A DNA stretch of 64,000 bases from Bartonella sp. M0283 (GCF_016100455.1 NZ_JACFSK010000001.1:1-64000); one strand, 5' to 3'. Positions 1-10,165 are shown, counted from the stretch's first letter. The notes: generated by a model from the sequence alone, not told the origin. Numbers and translations: made by a program.

Positions 1-5
1 CTTGG

Positions 6-84
<79 letters not shown>

Positions 85-381
85 CACTAGACCTCCCCCA
101 GCTTCGCAACTATCCATATCCGCTTTGTATAACCGCTAAGCTTTCCAGCAGACGACGGCTCTGCTTCTCTGCTTGTCTTCAAACGCTCGTCGCTTGGAAT
201 GTGTGTAATGCGAAGCGGAAATAACAACGTGCACAACTCGTTACCCTTGGAAAAAAATGCAGTAGGCGCCTGATACTGAAAGAAATGCCTTTTGAAAGGA
301 TGCTCGATAAAGCAACTAGCAACCTGCTAAAACGCCTCACATGACCATGAGGTAATTGAATTACCTACTCCAAAATGGCCG

Positions 382-716
382 CTAATCGTTGGGTGTAAAA
401 TAAACCAAGTCACCCGTTGTTGCGCGATAAATCGTGTTCTGGAAAAGCAGGTCATCGCTAACGGCGTTTAAACTGTTCATCTCTGGTTCAAATGAGAGCT
501 CTCTAAAGTGAGTGTGGCATTCGTCTTTTTGCCAGCAGTAAAAATTGATCTGTCCTTCAGCGATTGCAGACACGGGTTTTATCGCCACCAAAATAAAATA
601 CGCATCGTGGCATTGCCCGCCGGCTTTGAACAGCGCGTTCCGTAGTGTCTCAAAGACAGGAAGAATTGGTAGCGGATGAAATGAGATCTCCAGTCGCTTC
701 GAATATCGCCCGTACG
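382..716 (-). pseudogene. N-terminally truncated hypothetical protein
   Basis: A reading frame of about 111 codons is open on the minus strand from just after a TAG near 716 to a stop at 382, with no ATG near its beginning. A GTG at 591 would give only 69 residues. The translation looks protein-like, with a CWQKDEC stretch and a conserved-looking end TTGDLVYFTPND. The family was not recognised. Just upstream, in another frame, the peptide YHHSRTGDIRSDW resembles YHHSHDGDVQCDG in the small minus-strand frame at 1666-1938. This suggests related decayed genes. It could also be a short functional gene starting at GTG 591. Confidence 0.35.
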
Positions 717-1165
717 GCTATGATGATAGGGAAACAGCAGCCGTCACTGTATAATATGATATCTCATGTCAATGAGCGACAACACCAATACTCATAGAAA
801 ATAATGAGAAGTTGTTGACGTATAGAACAATTTATCAGGAGATTATTGTCATTTAACGCCTTCACAGACATATGTTTTGATAAATTGGTTGCTGGTCACT
901 GAACGCGAAGTAAATTATCAAAAATTTTCTGCCATCAACAGCAAGTGCACGCGCAGTCATACGGTATATCTCTCGACTAACCTTTGGTCGAGATTGTCCG
1001 CAGGATACGATAACTCGTTTGGCTGCCGAAATTGATGTGAGTATTCATTGGGAAAGATGTGAAAATGAATACCCGTTCTTTAAAATAGCACGTTCGCGAT
1101 ATTAGGGGGGGATCCCCTTAGAATAGGCTATACCTCGATAATTTGGAAAACCGGAGTATTGGAAA
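717..1165. other. Intergenic stretch without a recognisable gene
   Basis: No convincing coding frame on either strand. It contains a short hairpin (TCTCGAC at 971-977 pairing with GTCGAGA at 987-993) with no strong T-run after it, and AT-rich sequence upstream of the MmcQ-like gene. The part near 720-740 encodes the YHHS-type peptide shared with the frame at 1666-1938. Confidence 0.4.
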
Positions 1166-1516
1166 TTGAGAGAACAACTTATCGAGTATGTGAAATCAAA
1201 ATACGATACGAAAGAAGAACATCCGTGGAGAAAATATCCTGATTACGTGGTCTTACGCCATAGAGATAATAAAAAATGGTATGCTCTCATAATGAATGTT
1301 CCAAAATACCGCTTGGGTCTAACGGGAAACGATGAAGTGGATGTTATCAACGTGAAATGCCCATCAGTCATGATAGGTAATTTACGTCAGTCAGTCGGCT
1401 ATTTGCCCGCTTATCACATGAACAAGGATAGTTGGATCAGTATTGTTCTTGATGGAACCGTACCTATGAAAGAAATTTGCGATCTCATAGACCAAAGTTA
1501 TTCTCTCACTCATTAA
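1166..1516 (+). CDS. MmcQ/YjbR family protein
   Basis: A 116-residue protein of the MmcQ/YjbR (DUF419) family, small single-domain proteins with a CyaY-like or double-wing DNA-binding fold whose role is unsettled. Visible family features are the start region REQLIEYVKSKY followed by HPW, the central strand KKWYALIMNV, the segment containing NVKCPS, and GYLPAYHMNKDSWISIVLDG before the C-terminal helix. The length is normal. The start is TTG at 1166, with CCGGAG ten bases upstream; this start aligns with the usual beginning of the family. It stands alone between decayed sequence and the Zorya operon. No functional link to the defence genes is shown by the sequence. Confidence 0.85.
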   Translation: MREQLIEYVKSKYDTKEEHPWRKYPDYVVLRHRDNKKWYALIMNVPKYRLGLTGNDEVDVINVKCPSVMIGNLRQSVGYLPAYHMNKDSWISIVLDGTVPMKEICDLIDQSYSLTH

Positions 1517-2129
1517 GTCGGATTTTACGGTAAAAATAAGGAAATTATTCCTGAGCTGTTTAATCCCTTTGGCCGTAATTGGTGCTTAAAAATATACTTT
1601 GAGCCCACCTCAAAAACTGTCTGAATTGAGAACAATAGAGACCAACCCTTTCCATTGAAATCTTTTCAATTCATTATATGCTTCAAATCTCCTGCTTGGA
1701 AACCCGCTCTCCCATCGCATTGAACGTCGCCGTCATGGCTATGATGATAGAACCGATATTTGCTGAACAGCGGATGGTTGGCATAGTTTTGTCGGCCCGC
1801 AGTATACAAGTAACCTTGGCAGGTCAATTGGGGCTCATTACACAGCTCATCAATTATCAAATGACAAATGCCGATCTTCGATATTGGATGCCTTTTTGGT
1901 TTCGTCTTGTCAATTTGTGTAGGGCAAGGATAATTCAAAGGGGGAGGAGAGCTCTGTTGTAAGAAAGCATTTTCAACTTTTTAGTAAGTGTCTACACTTT
2001 TTAAGTGTGTATATATTGTTAATGCAAATAATTATGGTTTAAAATTTCATGTTGGGAGTTGTAATAAACAATATAGGCATCTTAAAGTTGCCCGGTATTT
2101 ATACGCAATATGTGTAGGGGATTATTCTA
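1517..2129. other. Intergenic stretch upstream of zorA with a small decayed frame
   Basis: This region separates the MmcQ-like gene from zorA. It carries a 90-codon minus-strand frame at 1666-1938, listed separately, and an overlapping plus-strand frame at 1678-1962 that looks like its shadow. The rest, up to the zorA start, is AT-rich and should contain the zorA promoter, but no confident -35/-10 pair was picked. Confidence 0.4.
1666..1938 (-). pseudogene. Small hypothetical, possibly decayed
   Basis: A 90-residue frame with an ordered-looking central part (CHLIIDELC, CQGYLYTAGRQ, then KYRFYHHSHDGD) and four cysteines. The YHHSHDGDVQCD peptide resembles one encoded near 700-737 on the same strand, so the two may be remnants of one gene family flanking the MmcQ-like gene. 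No known domain was recognised. The poor match to an ordinary start region and the low-complexity tail suggest a remnant, but a small expressed protein cannot be excluded. Confidence 0.3.
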
Positions 2130-4010
2130 GTGGATTTGTTGCTAGGCTTGGGACGGGGTGTAGTCCACGTTGTTTTGTTTGTTGCAGGACTTGTAAAAAG
2201 CGAGGCATCACCTGGTTTGGTTGCTCTTGCTCTTGTAGCCTCTCTGGTTATTCTTGCATCCATTTTTTCTATTAAATGCGCTCGTAAAATAAAGGCGGTT
2301 AAATGGATCCTCAAGGAGATTCGTCAAAATAGTAAGGGTCAAAAATTCGGAAATGACATCACCGAAATAACCCGGACTATTCGCGCTTCTGCTAATGACG
2401 AACCTAAAAAACATCTGGAATCTGCTTGGGTGAATTATCGCGGAACATTTATCATTGAAGATAAGAATGACTCGAATAATTCTCAAGACATTATTGTTCA
2501 TGGCGTGACACGGCCTTCCACTTTTTTTAATACCGAGGATCTAGGATTTGGCCTAGGTGCATGGCGCATCGTCCCGGGGCTTTTTGTTTCTATTGGACTA
2601 TTCTTTACTTTTCTCGGTTTGGTCGCAGCCCTTTCGACAATGGGGCAAAGCAGTGAAATTACCAGTTCGGTGATGAGCCAATTGCTTTCAATTGCGGCGG
2701 CAAAATTTATCATGTCGCTGACAGGGCTCTTATGTTCGATTATTTTTACGATATGGATGCGTCGCTTATACAGTCGGCTTGAATATCTATTGCATAATCT
2801 CTGTGGCGAAATAGAAAACCGAGTTTCTTACATAAATCTGGAAGATATTGCGATCAAGCAATTGAACGCGACTGTTGCACAGAAAGATCATTTCAAATCA
2901 ATTGGTCTGGAATTGGTGGCAAAATTAGAAAGGCCGTTGGTCGAACTTCCGGATAAAATGAAAGAGTCCGTAAATTCGGCGATTGAGCCGGTTATGGAAA
3001 AAGTAAGCCAAATGGGCACTCAAGGGGTCGGCGATATGGTGTCGGGCTTGTCTGCCCAACTGACCAATTCCGTTACGGCGGCTTTACAGGAAGCAAGTGT
3101 TAGCATTGCAAATGCCGGAGACAAACTGGGACAAGTGGCGGATCGTCTCGAACAAAGTTCGGGAAATATAGGAAGTAATATGGAGGGGATCGTTGCAAGC
3201 GTGGTCAAGGGGGTTGATGAACTCAAACTTGCTTTATCGTCATTCAAGCAACAAATCCAAACAGTAACGGCAGACGAGGCAACAGCTGCAGGAGAAAGGA
3301 TGCAGGCTGTTGGGCATCAGGTGAGTGGATATATCGGCGATGCCGGTAAAGTCGTTGCTGACAGGGTCTCCAGTATAAGTAACGAGATTGCTCAAACGGT
3401 CGGAAATTTGGCTGAAAAAGCCGGCAAAGATCTGGTAGCACCTTTGGCAGACGTTGGAACAAGCCTGCAGAGCCTTATTGGACAAATTAATAACAGCACA
3501 AATAATATGGCCTTGATGTCAGAAGGTGTAAAAGCAGGCGCTGAGGCATCATCACGTGCAGCAGTTACTTTCAATGGTTCAGTCGAAACATTGGTGGAAG
3601 CCGTCACACCGGTCCGGAATATTGTCGACGGAATGGGCACCTCAATACAAAAATTGAATGAAAGCACAAATCACGTTGCAACCAGTGTTGTCAATTCCAC
3701 GAAAGCAGCCGGGCAAGCATTGGAGACGGCAAAAACTATATTGAGTGATGAAAAGAATGCCATTAATGCGGCTTTGTCTGGCGTCAGTAACATGCTGGAG
3801 CGAATGAAAGGGCAAGGCGACCGGCTTGACACCATGGACGAGAAATTGGGTACAGCTTTTGAACAATATGCGTCCCAGGTGGAACAAGCGATCAACACTA
3901 TATCCGAGCACGTAAATCAATTGCAAACCCGCCTGCAACCTGCGTTGGAAACGATGCGTGAGGTTGTCGAGCAGGCAGAAACATTTATGCCTCAGCAGAC
4001 GCGGAGCTAA
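2130..4010 (+). CDS. zorA: Zorya defence motor protein ZorA
   Basis: ZorA of the Zorya anti-phage system, an inner-membrane MotA/TolQ/ExbB-like protein that forms the proton-driven motor with ZorB. The 626 residues show a membrane segment at about 30-48, a second at 147-170 (WRIVPGLFVSIGLFFTFLG) and a third at 188-210 (AAAKFIMSLTGLLCSI), the MotA/ExbB signature region. About 400 residues follow that are rich in Ala, Val, Gln and Glu heptads, the long cytoplasmic coiled-coil tail typical of ZorA. The start is GTG at 2130 with AGGGG upstream. zorB follows after 3 bases. The tail is somewhat shorter than I recall for the E. coli protein. The identification rests strongly on the four-gene order. 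Confidence 0.93.
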   Translation: MDLLLGLGRGVVHVVLFVAGLVKSEASPGLVALALVASLVILASIFSIKCARKIKAVKWILKEIRQNSKGQKFGNDITEITRTIRASANDEPKKHLESAWVNYRGTFIIEDKNDSNNSQDIIVHGVTRPSTFFNTEDLGFGLGAWRIVPGLFVSIGLFFTFLGLVAALSTMGQSSEITSSVMSQLLSIAAAKFIMSLTGLLCSIIFTIWMRRLYSRLEYLLHNLCGEIENRVSYINLEDIAIKQLNATVAQKDHFKSIGLELVAKLERPLVELPDKMKESVNSAIEPVMEKVSQMGTQGVGDMVSGLSAQLTNSVTAALQEASVSIANAGDKLGQVADRLEQSSGNIGSNMEGIVASVVKGVDELKLALSSFKQQIQTVTADEATAAGERMQAVGHQVSGYIGDAGKVVADRVSSISNEIAQTVGNLAEKAGKDLVAPLADVGTSLQSLIGQINNSTNNMALMSEGVKAGAEASSRAAVTFNGSVETLVEAVTPVRNIVDGMGTSIQKLNESTNHVATSVVNSTKAAGQALETAKTILSDEKNAINAALSGVSNMLERMKGQGDRLDTMDEKLGTAFEQYASQVEQAINTISEHVNQLQTRLQPALETMREVVEQAETFMPQQTRS

Positions 4011-4013
4011 TCA

Positions 4014-4874
4014 ATGCGCTTTTTTCCCCGCACGAAAGAGCCGGATGAAGAGCAGGAGAGTGTCTTCATATCTATGACGGATATGACGGTCAGTTTTCTT
4101 TTCATCATTATTCTGCTTCTTGCCTATTTTGCCCAGCAATACAGTGAAAAAACAACAGTTCCACGTGACATTTATGAAAATGTCGTCAAAGAACGCGATG
4201 AACTACGCGCCGAATTGGAGAAATTGAAAAAAATTGATCCTTTGGAAGCTTATATGGCCGCAACAGCAATGGAACGCCGTCGTATATTGGAAGAACTACG
4301 CAATGAATTGAAAATAGACTTTCCGGATCTTGATGTTGTTATCAGCGAGGAAACCGACGCATTACGGTTTCAGGGAGATGGCCTTTTTGCCACTGGTTCG
4401 GCTGTTTTGCGCCCGGATAGGCAAGCTATTGTTGAAACATTATCAAAACGCTTAAGACAGATTTTACCGTGCTATTCTATCGGTAAACGGTCGAAATGGG
4501 AGCAAAGTTGTAATCCGAGCAATGCGATTATTGAATCGGTTCAGATCGAAGGGCATACGGATTCAACCGGTGATTTTATGTCCAATCTGGACCTGTCAAC
4601 AGCACGCGCCAATAGCACCTTTGCCAAAGTTATCAGCGTTTCTCCGGACCTCGTCGATTTTTTAAATTTTAAACATCAACCGATTCTTTCGGTTGCCGGC
4701 TATGGCGAGATGCGCCCTGTCAAAGACAATTCGACCAAAGAGGGGCGCGACACAAATAGACGGGTTGATTTGCGGATCATTATGTATACACCAACGCGAT
4801 CCGCCGAAATCGAACGCATTAAGAATGTGTTGAAAGATAGCCGTTTTGGAGGTGATGTCATTGCGCCTCACTGA
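4014..4874 (+). CDS. zorB: Zorya stator protein ZorB (MotB/OmpA-like)
   Basis: Partner of ZorA that anchors the motor to peptidoglycan. The 286 residues have a short cytoplasmic N-terminus, one membrane helix at about 24-41 preceded by MTDM with Asp23 (the position expected for the ion-binding aspartate of MotB-like stators), a periplasmic helical linker, and an OmpA-type peptidoglycan-binding domain at about 115-258. Its key motifs are GHTDST at 180-185, the NLDLSTARA helix, GYGEMRP and NRRVDLRI at 248-255. Cys153 and Cys166 could form a periplasmic disulfide. It is translated in the same operon, 3 bases after zorA, and its end overlaps the start region of zorC. Confidence 0.94.
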   Translation: MRFFPRTKEPDEEQESVFISMTDMTVSFLFIIILLLAYFAQQYSEKTTVPRDIYENVVKERDELRAELEKLKKIDPLEAYMAATAMERRRILEELRNELKIDFPDLDVVISEETDALRFQGDGLFATGSAVLRPDRQAIVETLSKRLRQILPCYSIGKRSKWEQSCNPSNAIIESVQIEGHTDSTGDFMSNLDLSTARANSTFAKVISVSPDLVDFLNFKHQPILSVAGYGEMRPVKDNSTKEGRDTNRRVDLRIIMYTPTRSAEIERIKNVLKDSRFGGDVIAPH

Positions 4875-6189
4875 ATCTCTTCAACGTAAAATTTCGGCCA
4901 ATTTTATACTGCCGGCTCCAGCAAAAAGTGTCTTTGACGCGATTGCCAAGATTCATCATGAATGGCCGGATATAACGCCCGATATTTCTGAAGTAGATCA
5001 GGAAGAACTCATTCAGGAGATGCTTCGTCATCTTGAAAAATATGAATGGGCCGGTGTTAGAGTCTCTTTTGTCGTCAAGGTTGCTTATGCGGTGTTTTCG
5101 CCAACTAACCGAAACAGAGACGATCTCGCTCCTCTCCGGCATTTTTATTATGAGGAAATCAAGGTTTCTGACAGGCGATCTCTGCTCAATGCTTTTTTTA
5201 AAATATATCTTGAAAGCTTTCAACAGGAGAGCGAGCATACGCGGCTTCTTGCTGAAGCGCTTGGTGTTAACCATCAGTCATTGGGAGTGAAGTGGCAAAA
5301 ACTTATTGCACTTGTGCCGGACATTTTAACCCCTCGTTCAGCACCACAAGCACTTGCCGATAGAATGATTGATATGAGTGACATTTACCAAGGGATGAAA
5401 GAACTTGGCATCTACAATCCTCATATGTTGGGACTGATGAATGAGGCACATCTTCGTTTCTTAGCGATGGTGCATCAAAATCTTTATAAACGTGATGAAA
5501 TGGAACGTATGATGAATTGGCTGAAGCCCGAAGGGCGGGAAGCCAAGGAAGTCGGTGCAGCTGAAGCAATAACAGCACTCATACGTGTCTGGAATGGACG
5601 CTCACCTTCAAAAGATGATGTTTCCTTTCTCACAAAAAAGTTGGTTTCCATTTATGGTGATCCACGCATCAGGAAAACCAGCGTTTGGGGGCAAGTCCCT
5701 GAAGACGCTCGGAGAACATTTTTCCGCTGGCTTGCCGGCAACGACATTCGCTTCTTTCTGGACGTTGTTTCAAATGTTGAAAGAGATGTGGAAGACGGCG
5801 GGAATATGTGGGAAACACGACGTAAGTTCTGGCTCGATCTTTTTGATGAAGGCCGTATTGACGATGCATGGGTTGCGTTCAGCGATGACGGTTGGCGGGA
5901 AGCACGTCGTATCAGGCAATCCTTGCACGACGACACGACTATGCAATATGCCAAACAAATAGCCGGCGGTTATCGTGAAAAAACATCACTTCTCATAATG
6001 CGTATCGGTCGAAAAATCGTCGTGGAAGGTTCGCACAGTTATAAAGTTTACGTGTTTGACGAGAATGAACCAGAAGTCCCGAAAATGCATGAAAGACGTT
6101 ACGACTGTGACCGGGTTCGTAATATTGATCCGGATCGAGGCATTGTACATATCGGGAACTGGCAACAGAAAGTTCTGTTAAAAATATGA
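4861..6189 (+). CDS. zorC: Zorya protein ZorC (EH-signature type)
   Basis: By position between zorB and a SNF2 helicase this is ZorC of type I Zorya, a soluble protein with the EH-signature domain thought to act with ZorD once the motor senses infection. The sequence is mostly helical and has no catalytic motif that I recognise. FFRWLAGNDIRFF and the C-terminal stretch with MQYAKQIAGGY and RIGRKIVVEGSHSYKVYVF are the best-looking conserved parts. Start choice: GGAGGT at 4848-4853 is ideally spaced for TTG at 4861, giving 442 residues and a 14-base overlap with zorB. ATG 4855, GTG 4852 and TTG 4846 are in-frame alternatives. It is shorter than I recall for E. coli ZorC. Confidence 0.85.
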   Translation: MRLTESLQRKISANFILPAPAKSVFDAIAKIHHEWPDITPDISEVDQEELIQEMLRHLEKYEWAGVRVSFVVKVAYAVFSPTNRNRDDLAPLRHFYYEEIKVSDRRSLLNAFFKIYLESFQQESEHTRLLAEALGVNHQSLGVKWQKLIALVPDILTPRSAPQALADRMIDMSDIYQGMKELGIYNPHMLGLMNEAHLRFLAMVHQNLYKRDEMERMMNWLKPEGREAKEVGAAEAITALIRVWNGRSPSKDDVSFLTKKLVSIYGDPRIRKTSVWGQVPEDARRTFFRWLAGNDIRFFLDVVSNVERDVEDGGNMWETRRKFWLDLFDEGRIDDAWVAFSDDGWREARRIRQSLHDDTTMQYAKQIAGGYREKTSLLIMRIGRKIVVEGSHSYKVYVFDENEPEVPKMHERRYDCDRVRNIDPDRGIVHIGNWQQKVLLKI

Positions 6190-6199
6190 GGCGGATAAG

Positions 6200-9100
6200 A
6201 TGAAATTCGAGCTTTCGTTAGATGAAAAAAACAATGTCATTTTAACAGTTGCGCCGCAACATAAAAGTATTTTTCAGAAACTGTTAGGTGCCTCCCAAAC
6301 CGAAAGCCTTGATCAAGTCAATGATAAGTTGGCCTTCGCCATTGATGAATTGCGTTTCTTGTCGGAAAAGTATTCCAACAAGGAACAGCTGGATATCACG
6401 CCGACACAAATCATGATGTCACCCCATCTTGCAGCCAGTCTTTCCAACGAAAGTGCACAACAACTCGGTTTGCCACCTTTTACGGATTTAACGATTGAAT
6501 TTGATGCTAAAAATACATTCGGCAGCCCTGAATTCAGACTTACTTACGAATGGCAACGCAACGGCATAAGGGAAGTGCCTCCTCGCAAAGGGGCTATTTT
6601 AGAGACAGAAAATGGAACGAAGCGCATTCCAATCTGGTTGTTGGAAGCAATCGAAATTGCAGACAGTCACCACGCAGGTAAAAGCCTTGAAGATGATTGG
6701 GAGGCCTTGGCAAGATTTCGTAAGAAACTTGAGCCGGGTGTCACGCTTGATAACAGTCGCGATGCGCATGTATCAATGACAGATTTCTTAAGTGGTCTGA
6801 AGGTAAGCCTGATTGACCGTTTTTCTATATCGCCTGTTGGAAAAGATGATTTTACAATTATTCCTTTCGATGGCGAGCACCTGCGGGAGAGCCAATCGTC
6901 GAGCGGAAATGATGAAATTTCAGAAAATCAAAGTGAAATTGATGGCATCAATCTGAAACGGTTCAACCGCTTGGTAAAAGACCGTGGTTCCTTAACGGCT
7001 TACAGCATCCAAGCGGGCCATTTCGTCGTCATTGAAAAATCAGCCAAGCTTGCGCTTGACGTTATGGCAAGAAAACAAAAGGCGTCCTCTTCCGAGCGAC
7101 AGGAATTCATCAAAAATCCGGGCTTGGAAATACGTAATGCCGTCATTGACAAATTGAGGAGCGACGGAAAACTTGATGGTCTTGCACCGGATGCCGAAGA
7201 AGAACTCATTGAACGTTCGAGCGATCATTTATTTGTCGAGACTAAAGAATATTCGGAACGCGTTACAGGAATTGGCGTATTTAAAAAACCCGATATTGGC
7301 GGCTTTATTGACAGCTATTCGACATGGGGCTTCGAGGATTTTGGCCAGTTGAAAGCAAGACTCGACGAAAAGTCGGTTGCAGAAATAGGTCATATAAAAG
7401 AAGATATGAAAACGGCTATAGCCGAGGGAAAACAGGAAATTCAAATAGATAATTTTGATATCCCGGTTTCCCAGAACAGTTACGACAATCTTGAAAAATA
7501 CTATGACCAACGTGTTGCAATTGCCAATGGCGAAGAAGGCCTGTTTAATGACGAAAAGTCAACTGGTCGAGACGAGCATGATAAAAAACAAGGACCTTTT
7601 GTCCTGCAAACAAAAGACAACTTTGACGATTTGGAATGGTTGGCAAAGCTCAAGCCACGCAAAACAGATGTGTCCAACGCAATTCCCGATTCAATTGTTA
7701 CGCCACTAAAAGAACATCAGAAAGAAAGTTTAAAGTGGCAAATAGAAGCTTGGAAAGCGGGGTTGCCAGGTATTTTGAATGCCGATGAACAGGGTCTCGG
7801 AAAGACATTGCAGACAATTGCATTTTTAGCCTGGTTAAAACAGGTCAATGCGAAGAACGAGATGAAAAAACCGGGACCTTTTTTGGTCGTTGCTCCCACT
7901 TCACTCTTAGAAAACTGGCAAAGCGAAGTTGAACACCACCTGAGCAAGGGAGGTTTGGGGACACGCATGAAACTCTATGGTGCTTCAATCAATTTTTTTA
8001 AAAATACGGGTGTCAAAGGTAAAGATACCGATAGCGGAGAGGAAAAACTGAACTTTGAAGATCTGCATCAAGCGATTGAGGAGGGGCGGGGTCATCGTTA
8101 TTGGTTCATAACCACCTACACAACAATGAGTGACTATCAGCTTTCTTTAGCAAAGATACCATTCTCCGCCATTATCTTTGATGAAATTCAAACATTAAAA
8201 AATCCGACAACACGTGTATCCAAAGCTGCCAGTTCAATGAATGCCGATTTCCGTATTGGCTTGACAGGCACTCCGATTGAAAACAGTGCCGATGATCTTT
8301 GGTCCATTATGGATCAACTGTCACCGGGAACATTGAACACTCTTAAAGAATTTCGGGAACGTTATAAAAACGTCGATGAATCCAATATGGCAGAGCTTCA
8401 CGATCGTATTTTCTTGCCACATAAATCAATACCGCCTTTGGCTCTGCGTCGTATCAAAGATCAGGTTGCAAAAGATTTGCCGACCAAAACGCGTCTGCTT
8501 CATCCGGAAATAATGCCGGATGTTCAGATTGTAAAATATAATGAAGCGCGTCTGGAAGAGCTCAATAGTTCAAGAGGCAAGAAACTCAAACTTTTACATC
8601 ATATCCGCGCAGTATCGGTGCATCCCGACATTGATATGATGTGCGATGAAGAGGAATATATTGATGCTTCTGCCCGGCTTAAAGCAACAATGGAGATTTT
8701 GCGAAAAATAAAGGCAAAACAAGAGCGGGCTCTTGTTTTTATTGAACATTTGAAAATGCAACGCCGTTTTATAGTTTTGGTCCAGAGGAAATTTGGGCTT
8801 AATGATGTTGGCCTCATCAATGGCGAGACACCCATTGAACAACGCCAAAAAATCGTCCAACATTTTCAAAGACATTTGCAACATGATGAAGGGTTTGACT
8901 TGCTCGTTCTCAGTCCGAGAGCGGCGGGAACAGGCTTGACCTTGACAGCAGCTACCCATGTTATCCATCTCTCAAGGTGGTGGAATCCGGCAGTTGAAGA
9001 ACAATGCAATGACCGTATACATCGTATTGGACAACAAAAACCGGTCAAAATACATATTCCGATGGCGATTCATCCTCGTTACCGGGAAAATTCTTTTGAC

Positions 9101-9325
9101 TGCACCCTGCATAGTTTGATGGTGCGCAAACGTCATTTGGCGAGTGCGACACTCTGGCCTATGGGCGATGGTCAAAGTGATGTCGCAGCACTTGAGCAGG
9201 GCATGACAGCTGAAGAATTTGATCAGACAGATAATCCGATCAAGAAAACAATGGAGAATATGTTCAAACGCGATGGTTCGCCGAATTATCCCCCCAATGC
9301 GGACGGGTCTTATACATATGAATAA
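6200..9325 (+). CDS. zorD: Zorya SNF2-type helicase/nuclease effector ZorD
   Basis: A 1041-residue SF2/SNF2 ATPase, the presumed DNA-acting effector of type I Zorya. The N-terminal half (about 1-500) is the ZorD-specific region. The ATPase core follows: motif I DEQGLGKT beginning at residue 529, a DEIQ box at 661-664, LTGTPIEN (motif III), and in the second RecA lobe SPRAAGTGLTLT and the arginine-finger motif IHRIGQQ at 940-946. All catalytic motifs are intact. The ATG at 6200 lies ten bases after zorC with GAGGCGG upstream. It is the last gene of the operon. Described ZorD proteins also have nuclease activity, but I cannot point to the nuclease residues here. Confidence 0.93.
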   Translation: MKFELSLDEKNNVILTVAPQHKSIFQKLLGASQTESLDQVNDKLAFAIDELRFLSEKYSNKEQLDITPTQIMMSPHLAASLSNESAQQLGLPPFTDLTIEFDAKNTFGSPEFRLTYEWQRNGIREVPPRKGAILETENGTKRIPIWLLEAIEIADSHHAGKSLEDDWEALARFRKKLEPGVTLDNSRDAHVSMTDFLSGLKVSLIDRFSISPVGKDDFTIIPFDGEHLRESQSSSGNDEISENQSEIDGINLKRFNRLVKDRGSLTAYSIQAGHFVVIEKSAKLALDVMARKQKASSSERQEFIKNPGLEIRNAVIDKLRSDGKLDGLAPDAEEELIERSSDHLFVETKEYSERVTGIGVFKKPDIGGFIDSYSTWGFEDFGQLKARLDEKSVAEIGHIKEDMKTAIAEGKQEIQIDNFDIPVSQNSYDNLEKYYDQRVAIANGEEGLFNDEKSTGRDEHDKKQGPFVLQTKDNFDDLEWLAKLKPRKTDVSNAIPDSIVTPLKEHQKESLKWQIEAWKAGLPGILNADEQGLGKTLQTIAFLAWLKQVNAKNEMKKPGPFLVVAPTSLLENWQSEVEHHLSKGGLGTRMKLYGASINFFKNTGVKGKDTDSGEEKLNFEDLHQAIEEGRGHRYWFITTYTTMSDYQLSLAKIPFSAIIFDEIQTLKNPTTRVSKAASSMNADFRIGLTGTPIENSADDLWSIMDQLSPGTLNTLKEFRERYKNVDESNMAELHDRIFLPHKSIPPLALRRIKDQVAKDLPTKTRLLHPEIMPDVQIVKYNEARLEELNSSRGKKLKLLHHIRAVSVHPDIDMMCDEEEYIDASARLKATMEILRKIKAKQERALVFIEHLKMQRRFIVLVQRKFGLNDVGLINGETPIEQRQKIVQHFQRHLQHDEGFDLLVLSPRAAGTGLTLTAATHVIHLSRWWNPAVEEQCNDRIHRIGQQKPVKIHIPMAIHPRYRENSFDCTLHSLMVRKRHLASATLWPMGDGQSDVAALEQGMTAEEFDQTDNPIKKTMENMFKRDGSPNYPPNADGSYTYE

Positions 9326-10155
9326 GGTAAGATAGGGCGGCCGGCGATAAAGTTAAAGTGGCCATTGTTCAGCACACTTTTGGCCTGCTTCCCGTTCGAT
9401 ATTGTACCGCAATTTAGGAAAGACGACGTGACGCTATTAACAAAAGATGCGCTCACGATAAAACTTGGTGACATCGGAAAAAACGTCAGCACCAAAGCCG
9501 CTGCAATAGACAAAAAAGGTTTGATTGATTGGCATATAATAAATAAAAGCGCATCAGCGGAGACATTCGGGATTTTATAGGGCTCGGACATTCCGGTTGC
9601 GTTCTAAAAAGCGGGAGAGAAGAATTTTTTCACCTGTTCCATGCTTTTTTACCTTCAAACATACGACCAATGTCGCTTTTTTTCGGCTTGATTTCGACGC
9701 TCGTTAATTTGGCTATTTCTTGTTGTCGTGAAGAGAAACAGACCTATCAAATCTTATGAAAACCACAACCTCGCGAAAATCAGGGTTTATCAAAATAAAA
9801 TCTGGTTATATTCCTTGCTATGCCAGTGAAAACAGCTTTTGAATGCACTTTTGATTGTGCAAGAAAATAGATGATGAGGCCATTCTGTTTTACTTGCGAT
9901 AAGAGACTTTTCCGCTAGCGTTTAACCATTTAATACCAAGAGCTATCTTACTCTCCATGAGAGCTCTATATTTTTTGGAAACCTATGCTCTATCATATAA
10001 AATCGGTGTTTTTGTTTTCGCCTAAATAGGTTATTTTTTCTCGGGTTCGCCATATGCAAAAAGAGCCGTGTAATCGACCTTCTAACGCTGCTCGTAACCC
10101 CTGTTCAAGTCGTGTTATTGACCAAAAAACCGGTTCAATCTCTGAAAGAAATAAA
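9326..10155. other. Intergenic stretch right of the Zorya operon
   Basis: About 830 bases without a supported gene. Opposed frames at 9310-9591 (-) and 9365-9580 (+) lie here. Neither has a recognisable domain, and I treat both as non-coding or remnants. The remainder is AT-rich. The left edge of the direct repeat that continues into the ClbS-like gene begins at about 10156. Confidence 0.4.
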
Positions 10156-10165
10156 CGAGGGAAAA

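Noticed and set aside
9310..9591. 93-codon minus-strand frame with a hydrophobic start, and its 71-codon plus-strand counterpart
   Set aside because: Neither shows a domain or a convincing ribosome site; they overlap each other and one overlaps the end of zorD.
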